Positions 18,086 through 25,962 of a DNA stretch of 64,000 bases are shown here, piece after piece. Under the pieces are notes generated by a model. It was not told the origin of the DNA. It worked only from the letters and a program-made list of their open reading frames with translations, and did not search any database. The DNA comes from RCIO01 sp040880025. GTDB taxonomy: Bacteria; Pseudomonadota; Alphaproteobacteria; Rhizobiales; Rhizobiaceae. Within the stretch, counting starts at the first letter, position 1; the number at the start of each line of letters is the position of its first letter. A program made the translations under genes and the position numbers. The stretch lies in assembly GCA_040880025.1 (NCBI GenBank), contig JBBDJD010000018.1, positions 6,800-70,799 on the forward strand, written 5' to 3'.

Positions 18086-18894
18086 GTCTGGTTGGTTGTA
18101 ATCAATTGCCCGATTATCCAGCCTTCGATCACTCGCCGCGTCACGATGCCCTCGAAACGACCATGCCTGTCGATTATCGCAGCTACGTTCGCATTTGCGA
18201 CGAGAAGTTCAGAGTACGTTTCCTCGACGCTTGCATCGATGTTGACAAAGACCCGAGACGCGAGACCGCCTTTTGCCTGGAACCGTGGGTTGGTCAGCGC
18301 GAGACCGAGTTCGCTTGCAATGATTTCGCTAAAGGGGTCGCTCGTCACCACCAAGCCCGTCGACGCCACATGTTTGAAATTCCGCGCGGTAAGCTTGATT
18401 CTGAGAATTTCCTGCAGGGAACTTGCCTCTAGGAGACCAATTGGCTGAAACCTATCATCCACGACGACCAAAGCCACGAACGCACCGCATAGCATCGAGC
18501 GCCTAATCTGCAGCGCGATATGTTGCACGAGCCGTTTGTCGTCATCACTCAATTCCGGCGGCAGAATACCTTCCTGTACGACGTAATATGGCCGACAAGG
18601 CCTTGTGAACATGTCTTTGAGAAAGTTCGGATTACTCGCCGCTTCATCAACAATGAGCAGATCCGCCGCCTCGGCGGCCGAAACAATTCGGTTTTGAGCA
18701 ATAGCGCTAAATTTCGCCTTCCAGCCTAAGCCCTCGAGTTCTGTGATAGCACCGCTGAGTAGAAGAAATGCGATCAACGGAGCAAGCAGGAGTGAGACCT
18801 TGGATGCTTCGCCGATCTCGATCCTAAAGATACCTACTAATGCGATTAGTACTAACCCAGCGACAAGCAACCCAAGAATTAATAGAATTTCCAT
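18082..18894 (-). CDS. membrane-anchored protein of unknown function with CBS-like C-terminus
   Basis: A 270-residue protein not assigned to a family. Two hydrophobic segments open it (ILLILGLLVAGLVLIALVGIF and VSLLLAPLIAFLLLSGAI), followed by a cytoplasmic region. The last 50 residues (ETYSELLVANANVAAIIDRHGRFEGIVTRRVI region) look like a CBS-type ligand-binding motif. Base composition is visibly richer in A+T than its neighbours, suggesting recent acquisition. GGAG precedes the ATG. Its 3' end overlaps the FNR-type box of the next gene. Confidence 0.65.
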   Translation of the reverse strand: MEILLILGLLVAGLVLIALVGIFRIEIGEASKVSLLLAPLIAFLLLSGAITELEGLGWKAKFSAIAQNRIVSAAEAADLLIVDEAASNPNFLKDMFTRPCRPYYVVQEGILPPELSDDDKRLVQHIALQIRRSMLCGAFVALVVVDDRFQPIGLLEASSLQEILRIKLTARNFKHVASTGLVVTSDPFSEIIASELGLALTNPRFQAKGGLASRVFVNIDASVEETYSELLVANANVAAIIDRHGRFEGIVTRRVIEGWIIGQLITTNQT

Positions 18895-19036
18895 GCTCCA
18901 TCCCCTGCGCCATTAATTCTAATATAACAGAAGGCGCTTCATTTGCATCCGATACTTTACCACGCTTGGTGCCGATGACACTCGTCCCCGTGAGCGAGCC
19001 AGCGGCGCAGGGGATTAGAGGAGCATGGTTGCATTC

Positions 19037-19058
19037 ATACCAACCGTACGGTATGTAT
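19037..19058. promoter_or_regulatory. candidate TetR operator
   Basis: A 22-bp dyad: a perfect ACCGTACGGT core (19043-19052) with outer ATAC and GTAT arms, so 9 of 11 half-site positions match. It ends 5 bp before the TetR start codon, a typical autorepression position. Confidence 0.65.
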
Positions 19059-19063
19059 TCTCC

Positions 19064-19699
19064 ATGCCCAGACCGACCAAACAGCAACCCGAACGCGGCG
19101 ACGCACGAACCCGCCTTCTCGAAGCCGCGCGCGACGTGATCCGCGCCAAGGGCTACGCCGCAACCTCGGTCGACGATCTCTGCCAGGCGGCGGCGGTGAC
19201 CAAGGGTTCGTTCTTTCATCACTTCAAGAGCAAGGAAGAACTTGGCGTCGTCGCCGCGCGCTTCTGGGCCGACACGACCAGCGCCTTCTTCGCCGCCGCG
19301 CCTTACCATAAGCCTGCCGACCCGCTGGAGCGCGTTCTTGCCTATGTCGCCTTCCGCAGGTCGATCATTTCGGACGATCTGGCGGATTTCACTTGCCTCG
19401 TCGGCACCATGGCGGAAGAGGTGCATGCCACCTCGCCCGCGATCCGCGACGCCTGCGGCGCCAGCATCTTCGGCCATGCGGCGACGCTGGAGGCCGACAT
19501 CACGGCCGCCATGCGCCGGCACGGCGTTTCAGGCGTATCCGCCGAAAGCCTCGCCCGGCACACCCAGACGGTGATCCAGGGCGCATTCGTACTCGCCAAG
19601 GCGGGCAACGATCCCGAAATCGCCCGCGAAAGCCTTGACCATCTCGACCGCTACATAAGGCTGCTGTTCGGCCGGAATGAATTGGAGACCATGCAATGA
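19064..19699 (+). CDS. TetR-family transcriptional regulator
   Basis: A 211-residue TetR regulator. The helix-turn-helix domain covers residues 15-60 (LLEAARDVIRAKGYAATSVDDL, then AAAVTKGSFFHHFKSKEEL). The ligand domain is not diagnostic of a substrate. Its ATG follows a 22-bp palindrome. Its stop overlaps the next gene by 4 bp, so it heads an operon with a DUF6151 protein, a VOC protein and possibly a DUF6958-like protein. Confidence 0.85.
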   Translation: MPRPTKQQPERGDARTRLLEAARDVIRAKGYAATSVDDLCQAAAVTKGSFFHHFKSKEELGVVAARFWADTTSAFFAAAPYHKPADPLERVLAYVAFRRSIISDDLADFTCLVGTMAEEVHATSPAIRDACGASIFGHAATLEADITAAMRRHGVSGVSAESLARHTQTVIQGAFVLAKAGNDPEIARESLDHLDRYIRLLFGRNELETMQ

Positions 19700-20232
19700 C
19701 AGGAACGACCGAACTCGCCTGCCACTGCGGCGAGGTGCGCATCGAAGTCGCGGGTGCGCCGATCGTCAGCAGCGAATGCTGCTGCAATTCCTGTCGCGAG
19801 GCCGGTGCGCGGATCGGCGCCCTGCCCGGCGCAAAGCCGGTGGTCGACGACAAGGGCGCGACCCGCTTCGAGCTCTACCGCAAGGACCGCGTGCGCTTCG
19901 TCTCAGGCGCGGAGCACCTCAGGGAGTTCCGTCTGACGCCCAAATCGAAGACCCGCCGCGTCGTCGCCGCCTGCTGCAGCACGCCGCTTTTCCTCGAATT
20001 CCAGAGCGGCCACTGGCTCAGCGTCTATGGCGGGCTGTGGCCGAAGAACGCGCTGCCGCCGCTCCAGATGCGGACGATGGTGATGGACCTGCCCGATGCC
20101 TCGGTTCTGCCCGACGACGTGCCGAACGCCAGGCGGCAGTCGGCATCCTTCATGGTGAAGCTGCTCGGCGCGTGGGCCGCGATGGGCTTCCGGGTTCCGA
20201 AAATCCGGGTGAATGGCGCCCTCGGCGTGTGA
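19696..20232 (+). CDS. DUF6151-like GFA-related zinc protein
   Basis: A 178-residue protein with a GFA-like arrangement of cysteines: CHCG at 9-12, CCCNSC near 28-33 and ACCSTP near 94-99. It resembles the DUF6151 group, whose function is unknown. It overlaps the TetR gene by 4 bp and is followed after 23 bp by a VOC protein. The pairing of a GFA-like protein with a VOC protein suggests a thiol-conjugate or aldehyde detoxification module, but this is inference. Confidence 0.65.
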   Translation: MTGTTELACHCGEVRIEVAGAPIVSSECCCNSCREAGARIGALPGAKPVVDDKGATRFELYRKDRVRFVSGAEHLREFRLTPKSKTRRVVAACCSTPLFLEFQSGHWLSVYGGLWPKNALPPLQMRTMVMDLPDASVLPDDVPNARRQSASFMVKLLGAWAAMGFRVPKIRVNGALGV

Positions 20233-20255
20233 CCAATGCAACAGGAGGACAGATC

Positions 20256-20636
20256 ATGGGACAGCCGGTCGTACATTTCGAGATCATAGGGAAGAAGCCG
20301 GAAAGGCTCCGGACCTACTACGCGGAACTGTTCGGATGGGCATTCGACACCAGCAGTCCGGTGGCGGATGCGATTTCCCGTCCGACCGACTATGGATTCG
20401 TCGACAGCGAAGACAATGGAGGCGGGATTCCGGGCGGCGTCGCGGGCGGTGACGGTTACGACGGCCACGTCACGTTCTATGTCGGCGTCGACGACGTGGA
20501 GGCCGCCCTTCGCAAGGCCGAATGCCTCGGCGGCACACGGCGCGTCGGACCGGTCAGTTCGCCGGGCGGGAACCTCGTCGTCGGCAAGTTCACCGACCCG
20601 GAAGGCCATCTGATCGGCGTCGCGGGCACGAAGTAG
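20256..20636 (+). CDS. VOC-superfamily protein (glyoxalase-like)
   Basis: A 126-residue single-module vicinal-oxygen-chelate protein. The opening VVHFEIIGKKPERLRTYYAELFGW and the end GKFTDPEGHLIGVA are typical. The metal ligands expected of an enzyme (His/Gln in strand 1, Glu in the last strand) are partly kept: His7 is present. AGGAGG precedes the ATG. It is third in the TetR-led cluster. Substrate unknown; a resistance or lyase role cannot be told from sequence. Confidence 0.8.
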   Translation: MGQPVVHFEIIGKKPERLRTYYAELFGWAFDTSSPVADAISRPTDYGFVDSEDNGGGIPGGVAGGDGYDGHVTFYVGVDDVEAALRKAECLGGTRRVGPVSSPGGNLVVGKFTDPEGHLIGVAGTK

Positions 20637-20669
20637 CGTCGCGCGATCACTGTACCAGCGGAGAAGTCC

Positions 20670-20978
20670 ATGCCCGAAAGCGACAAGATCGAAGTCGAGA
20701 ACTTCACCTCGCCCAATCACAAATACCGCGTGAACCGCACCAAATACATGGCCATGCGCGAGGCGCTGATGGCGGTTCTTCCCTCCGATCCGCCCGACCT
20801 GACGGTCGCCGAGGCCAAGACCGCCCTGCTCCCGCACCTCTCCGCCGAGCATTTCCCCGGTGGCGAGAAAGCCGGCTGGTGGCTCAAATGCGTCCAGCTC
20901 GACCTCGAAGCCAAGGGCGTGATCGCGCGCGGACCGAAAAGCCCGGTGCGGTTGTTCAGGAAGTCGGATAAGAGCTGA
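20670..20978 (+). CDS. 102-aa conserved hypothetical protein (DUF6958-like)
   Basis: A 102-residue cytoplasmic protein, alpha-helical by appearance, with the features FTSPNHKYRVNRTKYMAM and WWLKCVQLDLEAKGVI seen in the DUF6958 group. Its second half resembles a winged-helix 'prefers DNA or RNA' layout, but no function is known. GGAGAAG lies 6 nt before the ATG. It is last in the TetR-led cluster, 33 bp after the VOC gene. Confidence 0.6.
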   Translation: MPESDKIEVENFTSPNHKYRVNRTKYMAMREALMAVLPSDPPDLTVAEAKTALLPHLSAEHFPGGEKAGWWLKCVQLDLEAKGVIARGPKSPVRLFRKSDKS

Positions 20979-21082
20979 GCGCAAGCTCGAACCCGCAGGG
21001 TTCGCAAGGGCGACCGCCCGTCGGCCGGTCAGGCCGCCCCGCGGAGACGATGAGCGCAGCGAATTCGTCGTGAGCGAGAAAC

Positions 21083-21168
21083 TGGTGCCCCCTGCCGGAA
21101 TCGAACCGGCACGGCCAATGGCCGAGGGATTTTAAGTCCCTTGCGTCTACCAGTTCCGCCAAGGGGGC
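21083..21168 (-). tRNA. tRNA-Leu (anticodon TAA)
   Basis: An 86-nt tRNA including an encoded CCA. The acceptor stem GCCCCCT pairs with AGGGGGC, the T arm has GGTTCGATTCC, and the anticodon arm AGGGACTTAAAATCCCT carries TAA. A long variable arm (CGGCCATTGGCCG) marks it as class II. It reads UUA codons, the rarest Leu codon in this GC-rich genome. Confidence 0.95.
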
Positions 21169-21202
21169 ACGGCAGAAGCGTTACGGGAGCAGGGTCCGGC
21201 GA

Positions 21203-22174
21203 TCAAGCTTGGAAGGCTCTCGCCGCCATCCGCCTGATGAATGCCTCCGCCTTGTCCGCTTCGGAATATTGCGGCATGTGGCCGATGCCTTCCAGCACTT
21301 CGAGGTCGAGGCCGGCGATCCTGCCTTCCAGCCAGGCGCCGTTGTTCTTGAAGTTGACCACACGGTCGGCGGTGCCGAAGAATACGCCGACCGGCAGCTT
21401 CAGTTCGCCGTAGCGCGTCTCCTGCGTCTTCATGGTCTCGGCCACGGCGACGAAATCGGTCGATGTGGCGTAGAAATGGCTTGGACGCAGGCCCGACAAA
21501 GCGCCGCCGGCGATTGCGTAATCCTCCGGCGGCTTTTGCGGGCCGAACACGAAATCGAGCGTCTGCGGGCCGTATTTGATCGCGTTGGGCGTCGAAACCG
21601 TATGGGCGACAACCCAACGGATGAAGGGCGAGCGGATATAGAGCGCGGCGAATTCCGGCGACACGCGATCGACATAGCGCGTCAGCGGGGCGAACAGCGC
21701 CAGCCCCGAAATCTTCTCCGGAAAATCCAGCGCCAGCGCCAGCGATATCGCGCCGCCGAGCGAATGGCCGACAACCAGCGGCTTTTCCAGCCCGAATTCA
21801 TCGATCAGTCTGGCGATGAAAGCCGCCTGCGCGGCCGGCGTCACCGGCCCGCCGCGCTTTCTGGTCGAATAGCCGGAGCCTGGCCGGTCGATGGCGATCA
21901 GCCGAAAATCCTTCTCCAGCCCCGAGAAAAGCGGGTGTGTCAGGTTAAACTGCGTGCCGCCAAGCCCGTGAATGAACAATATCGGCCTGCCCTCGCCGCG
22001 CTCGACATAGTGGATGCGGTTGCCGTCAATCGCGACGAACTTCCCCGGCGGCGGAACAAGCGCCTCCGCCCGTCGCGCCACGCGGCCGGTCACGAAAGCG
22101 TGGTAGCCGGCGACAAGCAGGATCGCGACGACGAGCAGAAGCAGGATTGACGAGATGAAGCCGAAGACGGTCAT
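21203..22174 (-). CDS. membrane-anchored alpha/beta hydrolase
   Basis: A 323-residue hydrolase. An N-terminal hydrophobic helix (residues 3-25) followed by RVARRA suggests a membrane anchor. The oxyanion region HGLGGT, nucleophile elbow GHSLGG (Ser near 136) and catalytic GIGHMPQ His are intact; the Asp lies in GTADRVV. Substrate unknown. The stop codon lies 34 bp from the 5' end of tRNA-Leu on the same strand. Confidence 0.8.
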   Translation of the reverse strand: MTVFGFISSILLLLVVAILLVAGYHAFVTGRVARRAEALVPPPGKFVAIDGNRIHYVERGEGRPILFIHGLGGTQFNLTHPLFSGLEKDFRLIAIDRPGSGYSTRKRGGPVTPAAQAAFIARLIDEFGLEKPLVVGHSLGGAISLALALDFPEKISGLALFAPLTRYVDRVSPEFAALYIRSPFIRWVVAHTVSTPNAIKYGPQTLDFVFGPQKPPEDYAIAGGALSGLRPSHFYATSTDFVAVAETMKTQETRYGELKLPVGVFFGTADRVVNFKNNGAWLEGRIAGLDLEVLEGIGHMPQYSEADKAEAFIRRMAARAFQA

Positions 22175-22234
22175 GTGAGGCGCGTTCCCGAAATGCGGGC
22201 CACACCGGGCCGCAACGCCGTGGCTTTCGGCACC

Positions 22235-22687
22235 CTATTCAGCCGGGTCGCGAAAACCCTGCCGGACCTCCGGTGTGCCGCCGATGAGGCTGCGCCAGAA
22301 CTTCGCCTTCAGGAAAGGGCTTTCCCGGGTGAATGTCCGGTCGGGGAAGATGTGGTACCAGCGATAGCCCATCTGGGCGAATTGCCGCCCGACCTGGGCA
22401 CGCCCGTCACGGCCCAGGACTTCCTCCGCGGCCCAATAGAGCACGGTGCGCTGACACCATGAGGGCTTGTAGCGGATGACGTGGCGGTTGAGCATCGACG
22501 GATCGAGGGCGAGCCCAGCCACGATGCGGCGATAATCGCGCATGCGCGCGGTTATGTCGAACATCAGGATAAGCACGCCGGCGACGGCCGCCGCGCGCAA
22601 CACCAGCGGTACCGGCAGGCTGGCAACCGTCAAAGACGTCATAAACAGCGCCAAAGGCGGCCAGATGGCCAGCATCGATGCGATCAT
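22235..22687 (-). CDS. 150-aa membrane protein of unknown function
   Basis: Two hydrophobic segments in the first 45 residues (LAIWPPLALFMTSLTVASLPV and VLRAAAVAGVLILMFDI) precede a soluble region rich in aromatic and basic residues (RYKPSWCQRTVLYWAAEEV, YRWYHIFPDRTF). No family was recognised. It starts 240 bp from the divergent MoaB/CinA-like gene and ends 60 bp before the hydrolase on the same strand, so the two may form a transcript. Confidence 0.6.
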   Translation of the reverse strand: MIASMLAIWPPLALFMTSLTVASLPVPLVLRAAAVAGVLILMFDITARMRDYRRIVAGLALDPSMLNRHVIRYKPSWCQRTVLYWAAEEVLGRDGRAQVGRQFAQMGYRWYHIFPDRTFTRESPFLKAKFWRSLIGGTPEVRQGFRDPAE

Positions 22688-22928
22688 GTTTTTAGAACCC
22701 GTACGTCCCCAGAAACGACCCCTGATTCACCCGAATACCCCAAGGCGGGCGCAGGTCCAAGATTCCCCGACCGAAAAAATTATCCGAACCTTAATATTCA
22801 CAGGTCCGAGGCCCAAGGCAACCGATGTCGCGCGGTCGAGCGGCGATGTCACCAGCCGCAGCCATTGCCCATTGCCGCCCTTGGCGCTATCTGCGCTCAT
22901 CCTTGCGTGTCTGGAGCCGGAGCATTGC

Positions 22929-23672
22929 ATGAGCGAACGCATCACAGCCGCGATGGTTGTCATCGGCGACGAAATCCTTTCAGGCCGGACCAAGGACCAG
23001 AATATCGGACATCTGGCCGATATCATGACGGCGATCGGAATCGACCTCGTCGAGGTCAGGATCGTGCCCGACGACGAGGCGGCGATCGTGGACGCGGTCA
23101 ACGCGCTGCGGGCGCGCGCCACCTACGTGTTCACCACCGGCGGCATCGGTCCCACGCATGACGACATCACCGCCGATTCGGTCTCGCGCGCCTTCGGCGT
23201 CGAATCCAGATATGACGAACGCGCCTATGCGATGCTGGAAGAGTACTATGCGGCGCGCGGCATCGAATTCACCGAGGCGCGCAAGCGCATGGCGCGGATG
23301 CCGCAAGGTGCGGTCCACATCGACAACCCGATATCGCTGGCGCCCGGCTTCAGGATCGGCAATGTCCATGTCATGGCCGGCGTGCCCGCCATATTCCAGG
23401 CCATGCTGGATAATGTGGTCCCGACGCTGAAGACCGGCAGCAAACTGCTCAGCGAGAGCGTGCACTGCCCCTTCGGCGAGGGCGTGATCGGCGACCGTCT
23501 GGGAGCCATCCAGAAAGAACACCCCGACACGATCATCGGCTCCTATCCGAAATTCCGCGACGGCACGTTCTGGACCGAACTCGTGGTGCGCGCCCGCGAG
23601 CCGCACAAGCTTGCCGCCGCCAAGGCCGCGATCGAGGCCATGCTGGCCGAGACGGTGCCGGCAGGGCCATGA
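22929..23672 (+). CDS. MoaB/CinA-type molybdopterin-binding-fold protein
   Basis: A 247-residue protein made of the MPT-binding (MoaB/MogA-like) domain of CinA without the C-terminal amidohydrolase domain. Key motifs: GDEILSGRTKDQN at residues 13-25, FTTGGIGPTHDDIT near 68, and VHVMAGVP. Similar stand-alone proteins are annotated as competence/damage-inducible protein A or FAD pyrophosphatase-like; the true substrate is unsure. It overlaps the FAD monooxygenase gene by 4 bp, and a separate PncC gene exists at 56.7 kb. A weak CGGAGC precedes the ATG. Confidence 0.8.
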   Translation: MSERITAAMVVIGDEILSGRTKDQNIGHLADIMTAIGIDLVEVRIVPDDEAAIVDAVNALRARATYVFTTGGIGPTHDDITADSVSRAFGVESRYDERAYAMLEEYYAARGIEFTEARKRMARMPQGAVHIDNPISLAPGFRIGNVHVMAGVPAIFQAMLDNVVPTLKTGSKLLSESVHCPFGEGVIGDRLGAIQKEHPDTIIGSYPKFRDGTFWTELVVRAREPHKLAAAKAAIEAMLAETVPAGP

Positions 23673-24889
23673 CGGCCGCCCGCCAGGCTGACGTCGTCGT
23701 CGCCGGCGGCGGACCTGCGGGCATGGTGGCCGGTTTCCTGTTCGCACGCGCCGGACTAAAGACGGTGGTGCTGGAAAAACACGGCGACTTCCTGCGCGAT
23801 TTCCGTGGCGACACCGTGCATCCCTCGACCATGGAAATCTTCAGCGAGCTCGGCCTCCTCGACCGGCTGCTTGAGCGTCCGCATGACCGCATGGACAGGA
23901 TCGCGGTCCGCTTCGGCGGCAGGCGCATGGAAATCGCCGACCTCTCTGCCCTGCCGACACGCTGTCCGTTCATTGCCTTCATGCCGCAATGGGAATTCCT
24001 CGACTTCGTCGCCGACGAGGCGCGCACGCTGCCGGCGTTCGAGCTGATGATGAACGCCGAGGCGGACGGTCTCATCATGGAGGATGGCATCGTGCGCGGC
24101 GTTTCGGCCAATACGCCCGACGGCGGCATCGACATCCACGCACGCCTGGTCATCGGCGCCGACGGACGCCAGTCGCGCGTCCGCGATCTCGCCGGGCTGA
24201 AGGTCCGCGACCTCGGCGCGCCGATCGACGTGCTTTGGTTCTCCCTGCCGCGCGCCGGCGGCAGCGAGGACAGCCTGCTCAACGCCAATGCGGGTCATCT
24301 GGTCGTCACCATCAACCGCGGCGACTTCTGGCAATGCGCATCGGTGATCGCCAAGGGCTCGCTCGAGACGAAACGCAAGGAGGGTCTCGACGTCCTGCGC
24401 AAGTCCGTCGCCAACGCCGCTCCGCATCTCGGTTCGGCCCCCGACGCGCTCACCTCATGGGACCAGGTGAAGCTGCTCAGCGTTCGGGTCGACCGTCTGG
24501 AGCGCTGGTCCAGGCCGGGTCTCGTGTGCATTGGCGACGCCGCGCACGCCATGTCGCCGATCGGCGGGGTGGGCATCAATCTGGCCATCCAGGACGCGGT
24601 GGCGGCGGCGAACCTGCTTGCCGCCAGGATGCTCGATGGCGAGCTGTCCGAAACCGATCTCGACGCCGTGCGCCGGCGCCGGCTGTGGCCGGCGCGCGTC
24701 ACGCAATTCATCCAGGTACAGGCGCAGAACCGTGTGCTGGCGCCGCTCATCGGCGGCAGGCTGGACACCAGCGGCCCACCGCTGCCGCTCAGCATCCTGG
24801 CGCGCTTCAAATGGTTCCGGCGCCTCGCCGCGCGGATAGTCGGCCTCGGCGCACGGCCGGAACATGTCCGCTCGCCCAAGCGGCCGTAG
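23669..24889 (+). CDS. FAD-dependent monooxygenase (UbiH/PHBH-like)
   Basis: A 406-residue group A flavoprotein monooxygenase. The FAD Rossmann motif VVVAGGGPAGMVAGF is at 9-23, the GADGRQSRVR motif near 163, and the second FAD motif GDAAHAMSPIGGVGINLAIQDA near 290. Such enzymes hydroxylate aromatic or quinone-type substrates with NAD(P)H and O2; which one is not evident. Translationally coupled to the upstream MoaB/CinA-like gene by a 4-bp overlap. Confidence 0.85.
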   Translation: MTAARQADVVVAGGGPAGMVAGFLFARAGLKTVVLEKHGDFLRDFRGDTVHPSTMEIFSELGLLDRLLERPHDRMDRIAVRFGGRRMEIADLSALPTRCPFIAFMPQWEFLDFVADEARTLPAFELMMNAEADGLIMEDGIVRGVSANTPDGGIDIHARLVIGADGRQSRVRDLAGLKVRDLGAPIDVLWFSLPRAGGSEDSLLNANAGHLVVTINRGDFWQCASVIAKGSLETKRKEGLDVLRKSVANAAPHLGSAPDALTSWDQVKLLSVRVDRLERWSRPGLVCIGDAAHAMSPIGGVGINLAIQDAVAAANLLAARMLDGELSETDLDAVRRRRLWPARVTQFIQVQAQNRVLAPLIGGRLDTSGPPLPLSILARFKWFRRLAARIVGLGARPEHVRSPKRP

Positions 24890-24895
24890 AGCCGT

Positions 24896-24909
24896 TTGAT
24901 CAGCGTCAA
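24896..24909 (+). promoter_or_regulatory. FNR/FixK-type binding site before the universal stress gene
   Basis: TTGAT-CAGC-GTCAA matches the FNR/FixK consensus. Its centre lies 77 bp before the ATG of the universal stress protein gene. Universal stress proteins are well-known targets of FNR-family regulators. Confidence 0.6.
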
Positions 24910-24979
24910 GGACGGAACCGTTCGGCTTCCGCCACATTGCACTCCAAATAGCGGCTATACTGGCCAAGGGAGAGCAACG

Positions 24980-25816
24980 ATGAGCATCAAGACACTTGCC
25001 GCGGTCGTGTATGCGGAAGAGGACGCCAGCCGCACCTTTACCTCCGCATTCGAACTGGCCGGCCGCAACTCGGCCCACCTGATCGGGCTGCACGGCGAAT
25101 ATGCCCCGGTTCCGTCGGTGGGACCGCTTGGCACGCCGGACCCGGGATTCATGCAGGCCGAGATCGACATCGCCCAGCAACGGTCGAAGAAGCTGGGCGG
25201 GATGTTCAACGAAATGGCCCGGCGCAATGCCGCCTCAACCGAATGGCGCGCAGTTTCCGGCTACGCACCCGAAGGCGGCACGGTGGTCCGTATAGCGCGC
25301 GCCTGCGATCTCATCATGGTTCAGCAACGCGACCCCGACGACGCGACAACGCGCGGCCCGGACATCGAGACGCTGCTGTTCGAGTGCGGCCGGCCGGTGC
25401 TCGTCATCCCCTATGCGGTGAATGCCAACATGGCGTTCCGGCGCATTCTCGTCGCCTGGAACGGCACCGAGCAGTCAGCGCGCGCGACCTTCGACGCCCT
25501 GCCCTTCATCCGCGAGGCCGAAAGCACCGAGATCCTGTGCATCGATCCGCGCGATACCGACGACAAGGATTTCGTCGTGTCGGGGGCCGACATCGCCGAA
25601 TCGCTTGCCCGCCACGGCGCCAATATCACGCTGTCGGGCCAGCATGGCGGCGGCATTCCGGCCGGCGAGGCCATCGAGAATGCGCTAGCCGACACCCGCG
25701 CCGACCTCCTGGTCATGGGCGCGTTCAGCCAGCCATGGCTGAAGCAGTTCTTCTTCGGCGGCGCGACCCGCACGCTGCTTGAATCGATGCCGACCGCGAC
25801 ACTCATGTCGCGTTAG
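24980..25816 (+). CDS. tandem-domain universal stress protein
   Basis: A 278-residue protein with two UspA-like modules. The second ends in GGATRTLLESMPTATLMSR, the usual UspA terminus; its ATP loop is G-less (GAFSQPWLKQFFFGGATR), as in many two-domain Usps. The first module is degenerate. AGGGAGAG precedes the ATG. The upstream FNR/FixK box suggests induction at low oxygen, as for Usps in rhizobia and pseudomonads. Cytoplasmic; partner unknown. Confidence 0.85.
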   Translation: MSIKTLAAVVYAEEDASRTFTSAFELAGRNSAHLIGLHGEYAPVPSVGPLGTPDPGFMQAEIDIAQQRSKKLGGMFNEMARRNAASTEWRAVSGYAPEGGTVVRIARACDLIMVQQRDPDDATTRGPDIETLLFECGRPVLVIPYAVNANMAFRRILVAWNGTEQSARATFDALPFIREAESTEILCIDPRDTDDKDFVVSGADIAESLARHGANITLSGQHGGGIPAGEAIENALADTRADLLVMGAFSQPWLKQFFFGGATRTLLESMPTATLMSR

Positions 25817-25962
25817 GCACCGGCGCGCTGGCACAGCCGGCGCCACGCGCTGTCAATTGCCGGCGCCTCGGGGATCACCTAGAGCCTTTCACGACGCATG
25901 AAGCATCGACCACCGGCCGCGCATGCGACCGGCGGCGCAAACGGGATTGAGGCAGGAGGCAC

